From Limnobacter litoralis (lineage in GTDB: Bacteria > Pseudomonadota > Gammaproteobacteria > Burkholderiales > Burkholderiaceae_B), in the NCBI RefSeq assembly GCF_030160455.1, contig NZ_BSOJ01000015.1, positions 62,001-126,000 on the forward strand: a stretch of 64,000 nt of DNA. The letters run 5' to 3'. Below are positions 8,793 through 18,805 of this stretch, piece by piece (position 1 is the first letter of the stretch; each line of letters starts with the position of its first letter). The position numbers and the translations under genes were made by a program. Under the pieces are notes generated by a model, which saw only the letters and a list, made by a program, of their open reading frames with translations, was not told where the DNA came from and ran no database searches.

Positions 8793-9359
8793 ATGAGTTC
8801 GATTGCTGAGCGTCTGACACGAGCCTACTGCCTGTTCCACTGGCTGCAGGTCAAACCCATTCCTGAGCAAATCAGGCAAAGTCTGGCCTTCAAAAGCCTC
8901 GAACAGGAATTGTTGGCCCTCAAGGTGCGCCCGGAAGACCTTGCTGCAGTGGGGTCTGACGTCTCTGACAGCTTTGAGGAGTCCCGACTGGCCTTCATGG
9001 TGCGTTACAGCGGCCTGACCTGGTCGACCTGCTCGGTCTTTTGTGACTCAATCGACCATCGTGACTGGTTGCGCCTTGGCGCACCCCTGCTGGTTCGCTT
9101 CAATGGCATTGACATGCATGGCCAACCAGGCCTGCCCAACACAGCATTGGGAGATTTTGCGTTCCTGAACCCGAGCAAAGTCTGGGTTGAAGGTGACCGC
9201 ATCATGTCTTTTGTAGTCCGCTGGAACAAACTGGAAGTGCGTCGGATGGAACGCTTCCTTCGCCTGGCAGGCGCTCGGCACGGCGTGGAGGCCACTATCA
9301 ACCAGATCGAACAAAGCGAAAAGTTTATCGCTGCCATCAAGGCAACTGTTGGCGTTTAA
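8793..9359 (+). CDS. Protein of unknown function (188 residues)
   Basis: I do not recognise this family. The protein has no signal peptide or membrane helix. It starts with a helical segment (SIAERLTRAYCLFHWLQ), followed by an amphipathic part with acidic residues (VGSDVSDSFEESR). The middle is rich in hydrophobic strands and includes WLRLGAPLLVRFNGIDMHGQPGLP, and the C-terminal helix ends NQIEQSEKFIAAIKATVGV. A GGAG at 8783-8786 precedes the ATG, and codon use resembles the neighbours. The MFS gene follows after 30 bases. It is very probably a real soluble protein. Confidence 0.75.
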   Translation: MSSIAERLTRAYCLFHWLQVKPIPEQIRQSLAFKSLEQELLALKVRPEDLAAVGSDVSDSFEESRLAFMVRYSGLTWSTCSVFCDSIDHRDWLRLGAPLLVRFNGIDMHGQPGLPNTALGDFAFLNPSKVWVEGDRIMSFVVRWNKLEVRRMERFLRLAGARHGVEATINQIEQSEKFIAAIKATVGV

Positions 9360-9389
9360 GGCAGGCGCACATCGGTTAACATCGGGTTC

Positions 9390-10709
9390 ATGCACGATGA
9401 ACCCAACAATCAATTAGTTCAGATTTACGAATTCATCACAGGGGAAGAAGATGCCCGAGCCTGTGATGACATTCCTGAAGAGTCCTGCAACAGTCAACCC
9501 CGAAATTTTATTCTGATCCTGCTTGGTAACCTTTTTACCAAGCTGGGAGATGAGTTGGCCAGCGCCAAACTTGTTTTTCCATGGGTATTGGGGCTGCTTG
9601 GCGCTCCCCTGTTTTTAATCTCGCTGTGTGTGCCCATGCGCGAATCGGGTGTTTTGATACCCCAATTGCTTGTGGCCGCAAAAATCAGATTGCTGAGTCG
9701 CAGAAAATGGATTTGGGCAGCAGGCAGTTTTTTGACCGCCTTGTCGCTGTTTGCTTGTGCGGCCACGCTTTTATTGGGCATTGATCGCACAGTGGCACAA
9801 GCTTCTGTGATGGCTGGACTGCTCGCCTTCAGCCTAGCACGGGGAATATGCTCTGTTGCCGCAAAGGATGTGACAGGCAAAACCATTGCAAAAGGCCGTC
9901 GTGGCACCCTCACCGGAACAGCCACCAGCATATCGGGGGCATTGACTTTGCTGGTGGCACTGGGCTTGGGTCAATTCGGAGATTTGAAATCCAGCGAAAC
10001 CTTGCTGGCCATCCTTCTGTCAGCCGCTGGGGTCTGCTGGCTGATCAGCGCCGCCGTCCAGCTTCAAATCAGTGAACAAGCCGGAGCCACTACGGGTGGA
10101 AAAAACGGCGCATTGATTGCCATGCAGACGCTGAGTCGAGCGTTCTCTGACAGGGAGTTTACCGCTTTTGTGTGTACCCGAACTTTGTTGCTGAGTGTGA
10201 GCTTGACCTTGCCCGCGCTGGTTGCACTGGCTCAGCAACAAATCGGACAGTCCAGTTCTTTGGGCTATTTGATGCTGGCTTCTGGTGCCGCCAATGCAAT
10301 GTCTGGCTATTTCTGGGGACGTCTCTCAGACTGGGCCAGTCATCGCATCATGGCACTGGCTGCGACAATGAACGCCACCTTGATTGCCTTGGGTTTGTTC
10401 TTGATGACCTACAGGCCAGCCGCATCCTCGATGCTTGGTCTGATGACAGCCTGGTTCTTTATGGCTTCAGTGGCTTTGGCCGGAGTTCGAGTAGGACGCA
10501 AAACACATTTAATGGACATCAGTCACGCTGAAAACCGGGCCAGTAATGTGGCAGTCAGTAACACGGTTATCGGCGTCTTGATCCTGATCTTGGGCAGCGC
10601 GTTCAGTGGACTGGCGGGTGGCAATGTAAGCACGCTTTTGGGCCTTTATGCCCTGTTGTCAGCCGGTGCAGCCACCATGGCATACAGGCTTAAACACGCG
10701 CAAAAGTAA
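9390..10709 (+). CDS. MFS transporter
   Basis: This 439-residue membrane protein starts with a cytoplasmic, acidic segment of about 35 residues, followed by some 12 hydrophobic helices. These include FPWVLGLLGAPLFLISLCVP and a GYFWGRLSDWASHR loop between helices 8 and 9, which matches the MFS G-x-L-x-D-R pattern. The substrate is unknown. The N-terminal extension with two cysteines is longer than usual. The start at 9390 has no strong ribosome site; the ATG at 9399 is an alternative. Its last 20 bases overlap the convergent MFS gene. Confidence 0.75.
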   Translation: MHDEPNNQLVQIYEFITGEEDARACDDIPEESCNSQPRNFILILLGNLFTKLGDELASAKLVFPWVLGLLGAPLFLISLCVPMRESGVLIPQLLVAAKIRLLSRRKWIWAAGSFLTALSLFACAATLLLGIDRTVAQASVMAGLLAFSLARGICSVAAKDVTGKTIAKGRRGTLTGTATSISGALTLLVALGLGQFGDLKSSETLLAILLSAAGVCWLISAAVQLQISEQAGATTGGKNGALIAMQTLSRAFSDREFTAFVCTRTLLLSVSLTLPALVALAQQQIGQSSSLGYLMLASGAANAMSGYFWGRLSDWASHRIMALAATMNATLIALGLFLMTYRPAASSMLGLMTAWFFMASVALAGVRVGRKTHLMDISHAENRASNVAVSNTVIGVLILILGSAFSGLAGGNVSTLLGLYALLSAGAATMAYRLKHAQK

Positions 10710-11865
10710 TCAGTATCAAAACCAGAATGCCCAGGCCAGCGCCGGTGTAAAAAGTGTAAGCGGACCCAAAATCTTCCCACAGCACCCCGGCCAGCAGGCT
10801 GGCCCCCAATATTGTTAGACCTGAAATCAGATTGAACAGCCCAAACGCCGTACCACGCAGGTGTTTGGGCGAGTTTCGTGCAACCAGTGCCGACAGCACC
10901 CCTTGCGTAAATCCCATGTGCAAGCCCCAAAGCGCAACGCCAGCCATCACGGAGTAAACGCTGTGAAACGCGCCCAACGTGAGATCAGCACACACCAGGA
11001 CGACCACGCCAATCATCAACAGCCAGCGAGCATCCATTTTGTCGGACAGTTTTCCCAAAGGGAAAGCCGAGACGGAGTACACCAGACTCATCACCACAAT
11101 CACCATGGGTGCGTAAGCCAGTTCAAGACCTGTCTGCTGTGCACGAAGGACCAAAAAGGCCTCGCTGAACCGACACAGTGAAAATACCCCACCAATGCCG
11201 ACGACCCACCAGAAAGCCTTGGGGAAAGACCTGAGGGCATCAAACTGGAGCGGATTGACACGCGCTTGGGCTGAACTCTTCACCTCAGCGGCGGGTTCGC
11301 GCACGGCCAATATTAGAAGTGAGGCGGCCAACAATCCTGGCACAGCGGCCATCCAGAACACCTTGCGATATTCATCGTGCAGCAAGACCATGAGCCATAC
11401 AGCCAACAAAGGCCCCAACAGGGCGCCAATCGTGTCCAGAGACTGCCTGAGGCCATAGGCCGCACCCCGGTTGGTGTGGTCAGTGAGGTCTGCAATCAGC
11501 GCGTCTCTGGGCGCACCACGTATGCCTTTGCCGATTCGATCGGTGACTCGGGCACCCATGACCCACCCAACGGTGGGGGCCAAGGCAAACAATGGCTTGC
11601 TCAAAGCCCCAAGCGTGTATCCAAATACCGCCAAAGGCTTTCTCTTGCCCAGGTAATCACTGAGCGGGCCGGAGAAAACCTTGACCAGCATGGCAGTGGC
11701 CTCGCCCACACCTTCAATCAGACCAACCCAGACGGCACTGGCACCCAACACGCCCGTCAGAAAGAGTGGTAACAGGCTGTGCACCATTTCCGAGGAGATG
11801 TCCATGAGCAGGCTGACGAACCCTAGGGCCCAGATACTGCGCGGTATAGGAGACGTTTTGCTCAT
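10690..11865 (-). CDS. MFS transporter (drug efflux-like)
   Basis: This 391-residue protein has 12 predicted helices. It carries the MFS motif between helices 2 and 3 (GPLSDYLGKRKP) and a conserved RIGKGIRGAPRDALIAD segment typical of a multidrug-like MFS subgroup that is common in Proteobacteria. The equivalent loop in the second half is PLGKLSDKMDARW. It exports or imports an unknown small molecule across the inner membrane. It shares 20 bases at its 3' end with the other, convergent MFS gene. Confidence 0.85.
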   Translation of the reverse strand: MSKTSPIPRSIWALGFVSLLMDISSEMVHSLLPLFLTGVLGASAVWVGLIEGVGEATAMLVKVFSGPLSDYLGKRKPLAVFGYTLGALSKPLFALAPTVGWVMGARVTDRIGKGIRGAPRDALIADLTDHTNRGAAYGLRQSLDTIGALLGPLLAVWLMVLLHDEYRKVFWMAAVPGLLAASLLILAVREPAAEVKSSAQARVNPLQFDALRSFPKAFWWVVGIGGVFSLCRFSEAFLVLRAQQTGLELAYAPMVIVVMSLVYSVSAFPLGKLSDKMDARWLLMIGVVVLVCADLTLGAFHSVYSVMAGVALWGLHMGFTQGVLSALVARNSPKHLRGTAFGLFNLISGLTILGASLLAGVLWEDFGSAYTFYTGAGLGILVLILITFARV

Positions 11866-11914
11866 TATTTGATCAGGGTACCTTTATTGAGGTGTTGTCA
11901 AACACTTAGACAAG

Positions 11915-11923
11915 TTATCCACA
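11915..11923 (+). promoter_or_regulatory. Single consensus DnaA-box-like site
   Basis: TTATCCACA, identical to the strong E. coli DnaA box, lies in the short gap upstream of the MFS gene that starts at 11865. Only one copy is visible, and there is no AT-rich unwinding region or dnaA/dnaN neighbour. It is not an origin, but could be a titration or regulatory site, or chance. Confidence 0.35.
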
Positions 11924-11948
11924 GCTTTTACCCACGGTTGTTCAGTAT

Positions 11949-13298
<1,350 letters not shown>

Positions 13299-14060
13299 TC
13301 AGGACAGGAATTTTTGCCGGAAAACACGCAATAAATCATCAAAAGCGGGTGCACTTGCAAATGCAGTCAAGACAAGAGCCAAAGGCACGGTGGATACGTA
13401 CCCGAATTGCTTGAATCCGTACGCACCGGCTACACCGCCCAGAAAAAACAACAGTGCAAGCCCACCCAGCAGGGCCAATTTTGAGCGGTCAGCCAGCACC
13501 CGGGGCTTCTCGGCGGTTGTGTCAATGTTCCAGTAAAACAATTTGCCCAATTCGATACCGATGTCGGTCATGATGCCCGTGACATGAGTGGTGCGGATCT
13601 GGGCATTTGAAATTTTGGTAATCAGGGCGTTTTGCAAGCCCATGATGTAGGCGAGAAGCATGACCGTAAAAGACACAAACAGACCACGCGCCTCGGTGAG
13701 AAACGCGCCCACAATGCCAAAGCCAAGCAACAAGGCTGCTTCAAGAAGCAGCGACAGCGCGTATTCACTGCTTAAGGCATGCCGCCTTGCATAATTGACC
13801 AGAAAAGCAGTGGTTGCAGCACCCAACACAAAACAGGCGATGGCGCTGAAGCCCGCCAGACACAGCCCGTAGGCACCCAACACCAGATTGTCTGCCATGG
13901 AAGACAAAATACCGGTCATGTGCGACGTGTATTGATGCACGGCGAGAAACCCACCCGCATTGCTGGCCCCAGCCACAAACGCCAGCACCAGCCCCAGCAT
14001 GCGATTGCCTTTGTCGGTGCGGTGGGCACCAATCAGCGTGCGTGAAAAGTTGGCGGGCAT
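13299..14060 (-). CDS. DUF1275 (YoaK-family) membrane protein
   Basis: This 253-residue protein has about six hydrophobic helices and family landmarks of DUF1275. These are GASNAGGFLAVHQYTSHMTGILS near the N-terminus and GLQNALITKISNAQIRTTHVTGIMTDIGIELGK in the middle, which look like an internal repeat of a T-x-H-x-T-G motif. The function is not established for the family. The gene lies between serS and the LysR gene in the same direction. Confidence 0.85.
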   Translation of the reverse strand: MPANFSRTLIGAHRTDKGNRMLGLVLAFVAGASNAGGFLAVHQYTSHMTGILSSMADNLVLGAYGLCLAGFSAIACFVLGAATTAFLVNYARRHALSSEYALSLLLEAALLLGFGIVGAFLTEARGLFVSFTVMLLAYIMGLQNALITKISNAQIRTTHVTGIMTDIGIELGKLFYWNIDTTAEKPRVLADRSKLALLGGLALLFFLGGVAGAYGFKQFGYVSTVPLALVLTAFASAPAFDDLLRVFRQKFLS

Positions 14061-14102
14061 CGTCGTTGTAATTGGCGGTCAAGCTTGTATTGTAAAGGCT
14101 GC

Positions 14103-14975
14103 TTATGCGGTTTGTGTACCCAACATCCCTTCAAACGCCAGAGCGGCGGCGCTGACTGGCCGAAGCGGTAATCGAAGGCGGTACAAAGTTCTCTTCATCT
14201 GGCCAATCGGCAAGGAAATTCGCTGGACCCGACCCAGGGCAATCTGATCACGCGCGCAGATGCGCGGCACGATGCCAAGCCCGACGCCGTTGGCCACCAT
14301 CTGGACAATGGCCTCATTGCTGTTTACCTCAATGAACTGAGGCGTGCGGATCCCCATATTGGACAGAAGCCGTTCAGACACCGCACGGCTACCGGACCCC
14401 ATTTCACGTAGCACCCAGGTCCAGCTTTGAATTTCATCTTCCCAGGACTGGGCAACAACCTGCGGCGCGCCGATGGCCACCATTTCTTCTTCGCGCCATG
14501 GGCGTGATTCAAGCCGGGGATCCTTCACCTCACCTTCCACCACAGCGACATCGATTTCACAGGCCAATAGCCGTCGCGAAATTTGCTCGGTGTTGGCGCC
14601 ACTTAAGCGAATGTCAATGCCTGGATACTTTGAACGAAACGCGCTAATCAGGGGCGGCAGCCAGTAACTGGCCACGGTGGTACTTGCCCCGATGGTCAGG
14701 CTGCCCCTCTTGAGGTCGTTGAATGAATACAGGGCCTCTTCGGCCTCCTTCTCAATGGCCAGCAGGCTTTGCCCGTATTGAAACAGCAATTCGCCCGCCT
14801 CAGTGAGCTTGACTTGCTTGGCTCGTCGATCAAACAAGACTGTGTCCAATTGACTTTCCAGCTCGCGCACGCCTTTGGAAACGGCTGGCTGAGTGATTTC
14901 AAGCGCGTCTGCAGCCTTCGTAAAACTCTGGGTTTGCGCAGCTTGCACGAAAATTTTGAGTAGATGCAAATTCAT
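14103..14975 (-). CDS. LysR-family regulator, YeiE-like
   Basis: From the ATG at 14975 the protein has 290 residues, starting MNLHLLKIFVQAA, the usual LysR N-terminus; a longer frame to 15005 adds ten unlikely residues. The winged helix-turn-helix (SFTKAADALEITQPAVSKGVRELE) is followed by a CysB/CbbR-like effector domain. It is divergent from a yeiH-like gene, the same pairing as E. coli yeiE-yeiH, where YeiE responds to sulfite. The orthology is inferred from this pairing and from general similarity, not proven. Confidence 0.75.
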   Translation of the reverse strand: MNLHLLKIFVQAAQTQSFTKAADALEITQPAVSKGVRELESQLDTVLFDRRAKQVKLTEAGELLFQYGQSLLAIEKEAEEALYSFNDLKRGSLTIGASTTVASYWLPPLISAFRSKYPGIDIRLSGANTEQISRRLLACEIDVAVVEGEVKDPRLESRPWREEEMVAIGAPQVVAQSWEDEIQSWTWVLREMGSGSRAVSERLLSNMGIRTPQFIEVNSNEAIVQMVANGVGLGIVPRICARDQIALGRVQRISLPIGQMKRTLYRLRLPLRPVSAAALAFEGMLGTQTA

Positions 14976-15076
14976 TAATAACCTGGAGTTATGTTTATAT
15001 GCCAACCATTATCTAGGGGAATTCAAATGAAATCCAGACAATACATGCATTGAGGACCCCGATTGAGCAAACCAAG

Positions 15077-16108
15077 ATGCGCGCCATTGACCTACGCTTG
15101 CCAGCCACCCTGCCCGGGCTTGCCCTTTGCATCACAATTACCGCTGTGGCATGGGTGTTGGCCAACCCCCTGCAGGTCAGCCACATCGGGCTTGGATGGA
15201 TGCCCTTGGCCTTGGTACTGGCGATGCTGGTGTCCAACTCCGGGTTTTACAAGCCAGCTCAGTTTGCACCCGGCGTGGCCTTGTCACGTGGCAATATCTT
15301 GCGCTAGGGCATCGCGCTGTTTGCAATCAAGCTTGAACTGGGCGACATCATGCAGGCTGGGGTTGCAGGCATTGCAGCGGCCGGTGTCATGGTTTTCAGT
15401 ACGATTGCACTGGCACGCTTTCTGGGCAAACGGTTGGGCCTGCCCGACGAATTGAGCCTACTGATTGGTACTGGCAGCGGAATTTGCGGTGCCGCAGCCG
15501 TGGCGGCAGCCGATGGCGTGTTGCGTGCTGAGTCAAAAAATTGTGCCACTGGTGTGGCTGTGGCTGTGCTGTTTAGGACCTTGGGCATGTTTGTGATGCC
15601 ACTAATAACACAAGCATTGGCCATGCAAGCCACCGATGCCGGTTTGTGGATTGGATTAAGTGTTCATGAACTGGGCCATGTGATTGGCGCATCCGAGATG
15701 GTGGGCCCTGCTGCCACCAACCCGGCACTTTTGGAGAAAATGTTGCGCGTGGCGTTTTTGGCGCCAGCCTTGATGTGGCTCGGGAAATTACGCCCCACCC
15801 CACGTCAGGGAACCGCAGCGAAAAGCAGCGTATTGTCGCAAACCCCTCTGTTCATGTGGGGCTTTGTATTGGTGGCAGCCCTCAAACTTATGCACGTTCT
15901 GCCCACCCCGGTGGTCCACGTAACCTCAGAGCTGTGTGAACTATTGCTGGCCATTGGCTTGTGTGCGCTGGGCTTGAACACCCGATTTTCCGAATTGCGC
16001 ACTGTGAGTGTTCGGGCTTGGGGGCTGGCCATTCTGCTGTGGGGGCATTTGCTGCTAACAGGCCTACTGATGGTGCAGGTGATCAAATTTGGTGCTGCAC
16101 TGCACTAG
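15077..16108 (+). pseudogene. YeiH-like (UPF0324, PSE family) exporter gene interrupted by an amber codon
   Basis: One reading frame runs from the ATG at 15077 (or a TTG at 15050) to 16108 and would give about 343 residues, close to the usual YeiH length. It is broken only by TAG at 15305-15307. Protein similarity continues across the stop: SRGNILR, stop, GIALFAIKLELGDIM, where the family has LRLGI-type sequence. A single base change from TTG or TGG would explain it. About nine or ten hydrophobic helices remain after the stop. The family is annotated as putative sulfate/sulfite exporters. Alternatives are a sequencing error or amber readthrough. The part after the stop has an internal ATG at 15350 without a clear ribosome site. 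Confidence 0.8.
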
Positions 16109-16172
16109 ATTAATCACCGAAGCCTCATTCTAAATGTTAGAAATCAATTATTTAAAACATATTTAACCCAAA

Positions 16173-16193
16173 ATTGCACTGCAGCAGTGCAAT
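16173..16193. promoter_or_regulatory. Inverted repeat upstream of the GntR gene promoter
   Basis: ATTGCACTG and CAGTGCAAT form a perfect 9-bp inverted repeat around CAG. Its right end touches the proposed -35 box of the operon promoter, a position suited to an activator or repressor. Two TTGCAC half-sites recur at 17025-17036, just before the AprA-like gene. Confidence 0.5.
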
Positions 16194-16221
16194 TCAAACT
16201 GGCATACAGTTTGCTTATCAT
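16193..16221 (+). promoter_or_regulatory. Proposed sigma-70 promoter of the GntR/AprA-like operon
   Basis: TTCAAA (16193-16198) and TATCAT (16216-16221) are spaced by 17 bases, matching the consensus at 4/6 and 5/6 positions. Perfect inverted repeats flank it on both sides. It lies 27 bases before the GntR start. Confidence 0.5.
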
Positions 16222-16239
16222 AACCTGTCATAACAGGTT
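16222..16239. promoter_or_regulatory. Inverted repeat between promoter and GntR start
   Basis: AACCTGT and ACAGGTT form a perfect 7-bp inverted repeat around CATA. It begins at the base after the -10 box and covers the likely transcription start and the AGG ribosome site. The size and A/T centre suit a GntR dimer, so autorepression is the simplest reading. Confidence 0.5.
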
Positions 16240-16247
16240 TAATTTGG

Positions 16248-17024
16248 ATGCTAAAAATGAGTGGCAAAACAAACCTTGCGAATACAGGCAACAGGCCGCT
16301 GGAACTCAATGTGGCCGCACTGCCCTTGTACACACAGGTTCGCGAATCATTGCGAAGGGACATTCTTAATGGCACCTACCCACCCCACTCCCAAATGCCA
16401 TCTGAAAGCCAAATGATGCACAGCTTCGGTGTTAGCCGAATCACCGTTCGGCAGGCATTGGGTGATCTCCAAAAGGAAGGCTTGATATTCAAAGTGATGG
16501 GCAAAGGCAGCTTTGTGTCCAAGCCCAAAGCGTTTCAAAGCCTGTCCCGACTGCAGGGTTTCGGAGAGGCCATGGCAGTGTCCGGTTATGAAACCTTTTC
16601 CAATGTTCTAAGCGCCAGAGCGGTTGAAGCCTCACAACAAGTGGCCAATCGCCTGAATATTCGCACAGGGCAAGCGGTGTTTGAGATCCAGCGTTTGCGC
16701 TTTCTGAACCGTGAACCGATTTCCGTCGATGTCAGTTACTTCCCCCTTGAACTTGGGGAACGACTGGCGCAAGAGGACCTGGCAGTACGCGACATCTTTG
16801 CCATTCTTGAAAACGACCTAGGCCACAACCTGACCCACGCGGATCTGCAGTTGGAGGCCATTTGCGCAGACGAAACCTTGGCACGCCAGTTGCAGGTGGA
16901 TGAAGGGTGTGCGGTGTTGCGCATGGAGCGTTTGACCTACGCCGGCGACAGGCCGATCGACTTTGAGTTTTTGTATTACCGGGGCGATGCATTCCAGTAC
17001 CGCTTGCGGATCAATCGCACTTAA
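16248..17024 (+). CDS. GntR-family regulator (HutC/UTRA subfamily)
   Basis: This 258-residue protein has an N-terminal winged helix (LYTQVRESLRRDILNG, then SESQMMHSFGVSRITVRQALGDLQKEG) and a GKGSFV wing. The C-terminal half has the UTRA ligand-binding fold (EIQRLRFLNREPISVDVSYFP, AVLRMERLTYAGDRPIDFEFLYYRGD). UTRA regulators usually bind a small metabolite that releases them from DNA. It is the first gene of a ten-gene run, with the next gene 28 bases downstream and two inverted repeats around its own promoter. It probably controls the operon in response to the imported compound or a product (inference). The ATG at 16257 is an alternative start. Confidence 0.88.
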   Translation: MLKMSGKTNLANTGNRPLELNVAALPLYTQVRESLRRDILNGTYPPHSQMPSESQMMHSFGVSRITVRQALGDLQKEGLIFKVMGKGSFVSKPKAFQSLSRLQGFGEAMAVSGYETFSNVLSARAVEASQQVANRLNIRTGQAVFEIQRLRFLNREPISVDVSYFPLELGERLAQEDLAVRDIFAILENDLGHNLTHADLQLEAICADETLARQLQVDEGCAVLRMERLTYAGDRPIDFEFLYYRGDAFQYRLRINRT

Positions 17025-17052
17025 TTGCACTTGCACACAAAGGAGTAAGACC

Positions 17053-18780
17053 ATGAATCGCATCGATCTTGAATATGACCTGGTGGTAATCGGCGGGGGC
17101 ACGGGTGGTCCCATGGCTGCGGTCAAGGCCAAAGAGGCCAACCCCAAGCTGCGCGTGCTGTTGATCGACAAAGCCAACGTGAAACGCAGTGGCGCCATTT
17201 CCATGGGGATGGACGGCTTGAACAACGCGGTCATTCCAGGCCATGCAACGGCTGAACAGTACGTCAAGGAAATTACGATTGCCAACGACGGCGTGGTGGA
17301 TCAGGACGCCGTCATGGCTTACGCCGCCAACAGCTTCGACATGATTCAGGAGCTGGACAAGTGGGGCGTGAAGTTCGAGAAAGACGAAACGGGCGACTAC
17401 GCCGTGCGCAAGGTGCATCACCTGGGCAGTTACGTGTTGCCCATGCCCGAGGGGCACCACATGAAGCGCGTGCTTTATCGCCAACTCAAACGCGCACGGG
17501 TTGAGGTTACCAACCGCGTTGTGGTGACCCGGCTGTTGACCGGCGCCAAGGGTGAGGTGGTAGGCGTGATGGGCTTTGATTGCCGCACTGCAGAGTTCTA
17601 CGTCATTCGATGCAAGGCCGCCATTATTTCAACCGGGGCTGCCGGGCGCATTGGCTTGCCTGCCTCAGGCTATCTGATGGGCACCTATGAAAACCCCACC
17701 AACTGCGGCGATGGCCATGCCATGGCCTACCACGCAGGTGCGGGCCTTGCCAATCTGGAATGCTTCCAGATCAACCCCTTGATCAAAGACTACAACGGCC
17801 CGGCTTGTGCCTACGTAACCGGTCCATTTGGCGGCTACACCGCCAACTCGAAAGGTGAACGCTTCATCGAATGCGATTACTGGAGCGGCCAGATGATGCT
17901 GGAGTTTTATCGTGAGCTGCAAAGCGGCAACGGCCCAGTTTTCTTGAAACTAGACCATCTGGCAGAAGAGACCATTTCTGAGATTGAAACCATCCTGCAC
18001 AGCAACGAACGCCCAAGCCGCGGTCGCTTTCATGAAAAGCGGGGCAACGATTACCGCAAGGAAATGATTGAGATGCACATTTCCGAGATCGGTTTTTGCA
18101 GCGGTCACAGTGCATCGGGCATTCACACCAATGCAGAGGGCGAGACCACCATACCCGGTCTGTATGCCGCAGGCGATTGCGCCAGCGTGCCCCACAACTA
18201 CATGCTGGGCGCCTTTGTGTACGGCAAGATCTGCGGCGTGAATGCCGCCAAGTACTGCGCTGAAGTGCCGTCGGCAACGCCCAACGAGGATCAGATTCGT
18301 GTGGAACACGATCGCATTGAGGCACCCTTGCTGCGCACCGACGGCCCTACGCCATTCCAGGTGGAATACAAGGCCCGACGACTGGTCAATGACTACCTTC
18401 AGCCACCGAAAATCACCCGCAAATACCTTCTTGGCTTGCGACGGCTTGAAGAAGTGCGTGAGGACGCAGCTTTCATGATGGCCAGCAACCCCCATGAACT
18501 GATGCGTGCTCACGAGACCAGTTCAATCATTGACTGCGCCGAAATGGCGGCGCGTTCATCGCTGTTCCGCACAGAAAGCCGATGGGGCCTTTATCACTAT
18601 TGCATTGACCACCCTGAGCGCGACGATGAGAACTGGGCCTGCCACACCCTGCTTTACAAGAACGAGCAGGGCCAAATGGCCATGAAAAAGAAGGAAGTCG
18701 GCCCCACCATCGTGGCCATCGACCAAACCGAGATGGATGCCTACCAGCGCCTGCGCGTTGTGAATGCAGCCGCCGCTTGA
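17053..18780 (+). CDS. AprA-like FAD flavoprotein (fumarate reductase/APS reductase superfamily)
   Basis: This 575-residue protein starts at the ATG after AAAGGAG (17039-17045). The FAD-binding Rossmann motif VVIGGGTGGPMAA is at 11-23, KRSGAISMGM at 44-53, and the second FAD segment GLYAAGDCASVPHNYMLGA at 369-387. The segments KRSGAI, INPLIKDYNGP and GDCASVPHNYMLG resemble adenylylsulfate reductase alpha subunits. His381 matches the AprA active-site His, while the substrate-arginine region of AprA (A-R-F-K-D-G-Y-G-P) reads P-L-I-K-D-Y-N-G-P, so the arginine appears to be lost (from memory of the family, no alignment run). It has no signal peptide and is shorter than AprA. It probably oxidises or reduces a small, perhaps sulfur-containing, substrate with the adjacent ferredoxin as partner. 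Confidence 0.85.
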   Translation: MNRIDLEYDLVVIGGGTGGPMAAVKAKEANPKLRVLLIDKANVKRSGAISMGMDGLNNAVIPGHATAEQYVKEITIANDGVVDQDAVMAYAANSFDMIQELDKWGVKFEKDETGDYAVRKVHHLGSYVLPMPEGHHMKRVLYRQLKRARVEVTNRVVVTRLLTGAKGEVVGVMGFDCRTAEFYVIRCKAAIISTGAAGRIGLPASGYLMGTYENPTNCGDGHAMAYHAGAGLANLECFQINPLIKDYNGPACAYVTGPFGGYTANSKGERFIECDYWSGQMMLEFYRELQSGNGPVFLKLDHLAEETISEIETILHSNERPSRGRFHEKRGNDYRKEMIEMHISEIGFCSGHSASGIHTNAEGETTIPGLYAAGDCASVPHNYMLGAFVYGKICGVNAAKYCAEVPSATPNEDQIRVEHDRIEAPLLRTDGPTPFQVEYKARRLVNDYLQPPKITRKYLLGLRRLEEVREDAAFMMASNPHELMRAHETSSIIDCAEMAARSSLFRTESRWGLYHYCIDHPERDDENWACHTLLYKNEQGQMAMKKKEVGPTIVAIDQTEMDAYQRLRVVNAAAA

Positions 18781-18805
18781 ACAGACAATCTGGAGGAATT
18801 CAACC

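Noticed and set aside
11866-11948. Replication origin because of the DnaA box
   Set aside because: Only one box, no AT-rich region, and serS and an MFS gene as neighbours.
15050-16108. Two separate genes at 15050-15307 and 15350-16108
   Set aside because: Both are in the same frame and together make one normal YeiH; the internal ATG has no ribosome site.
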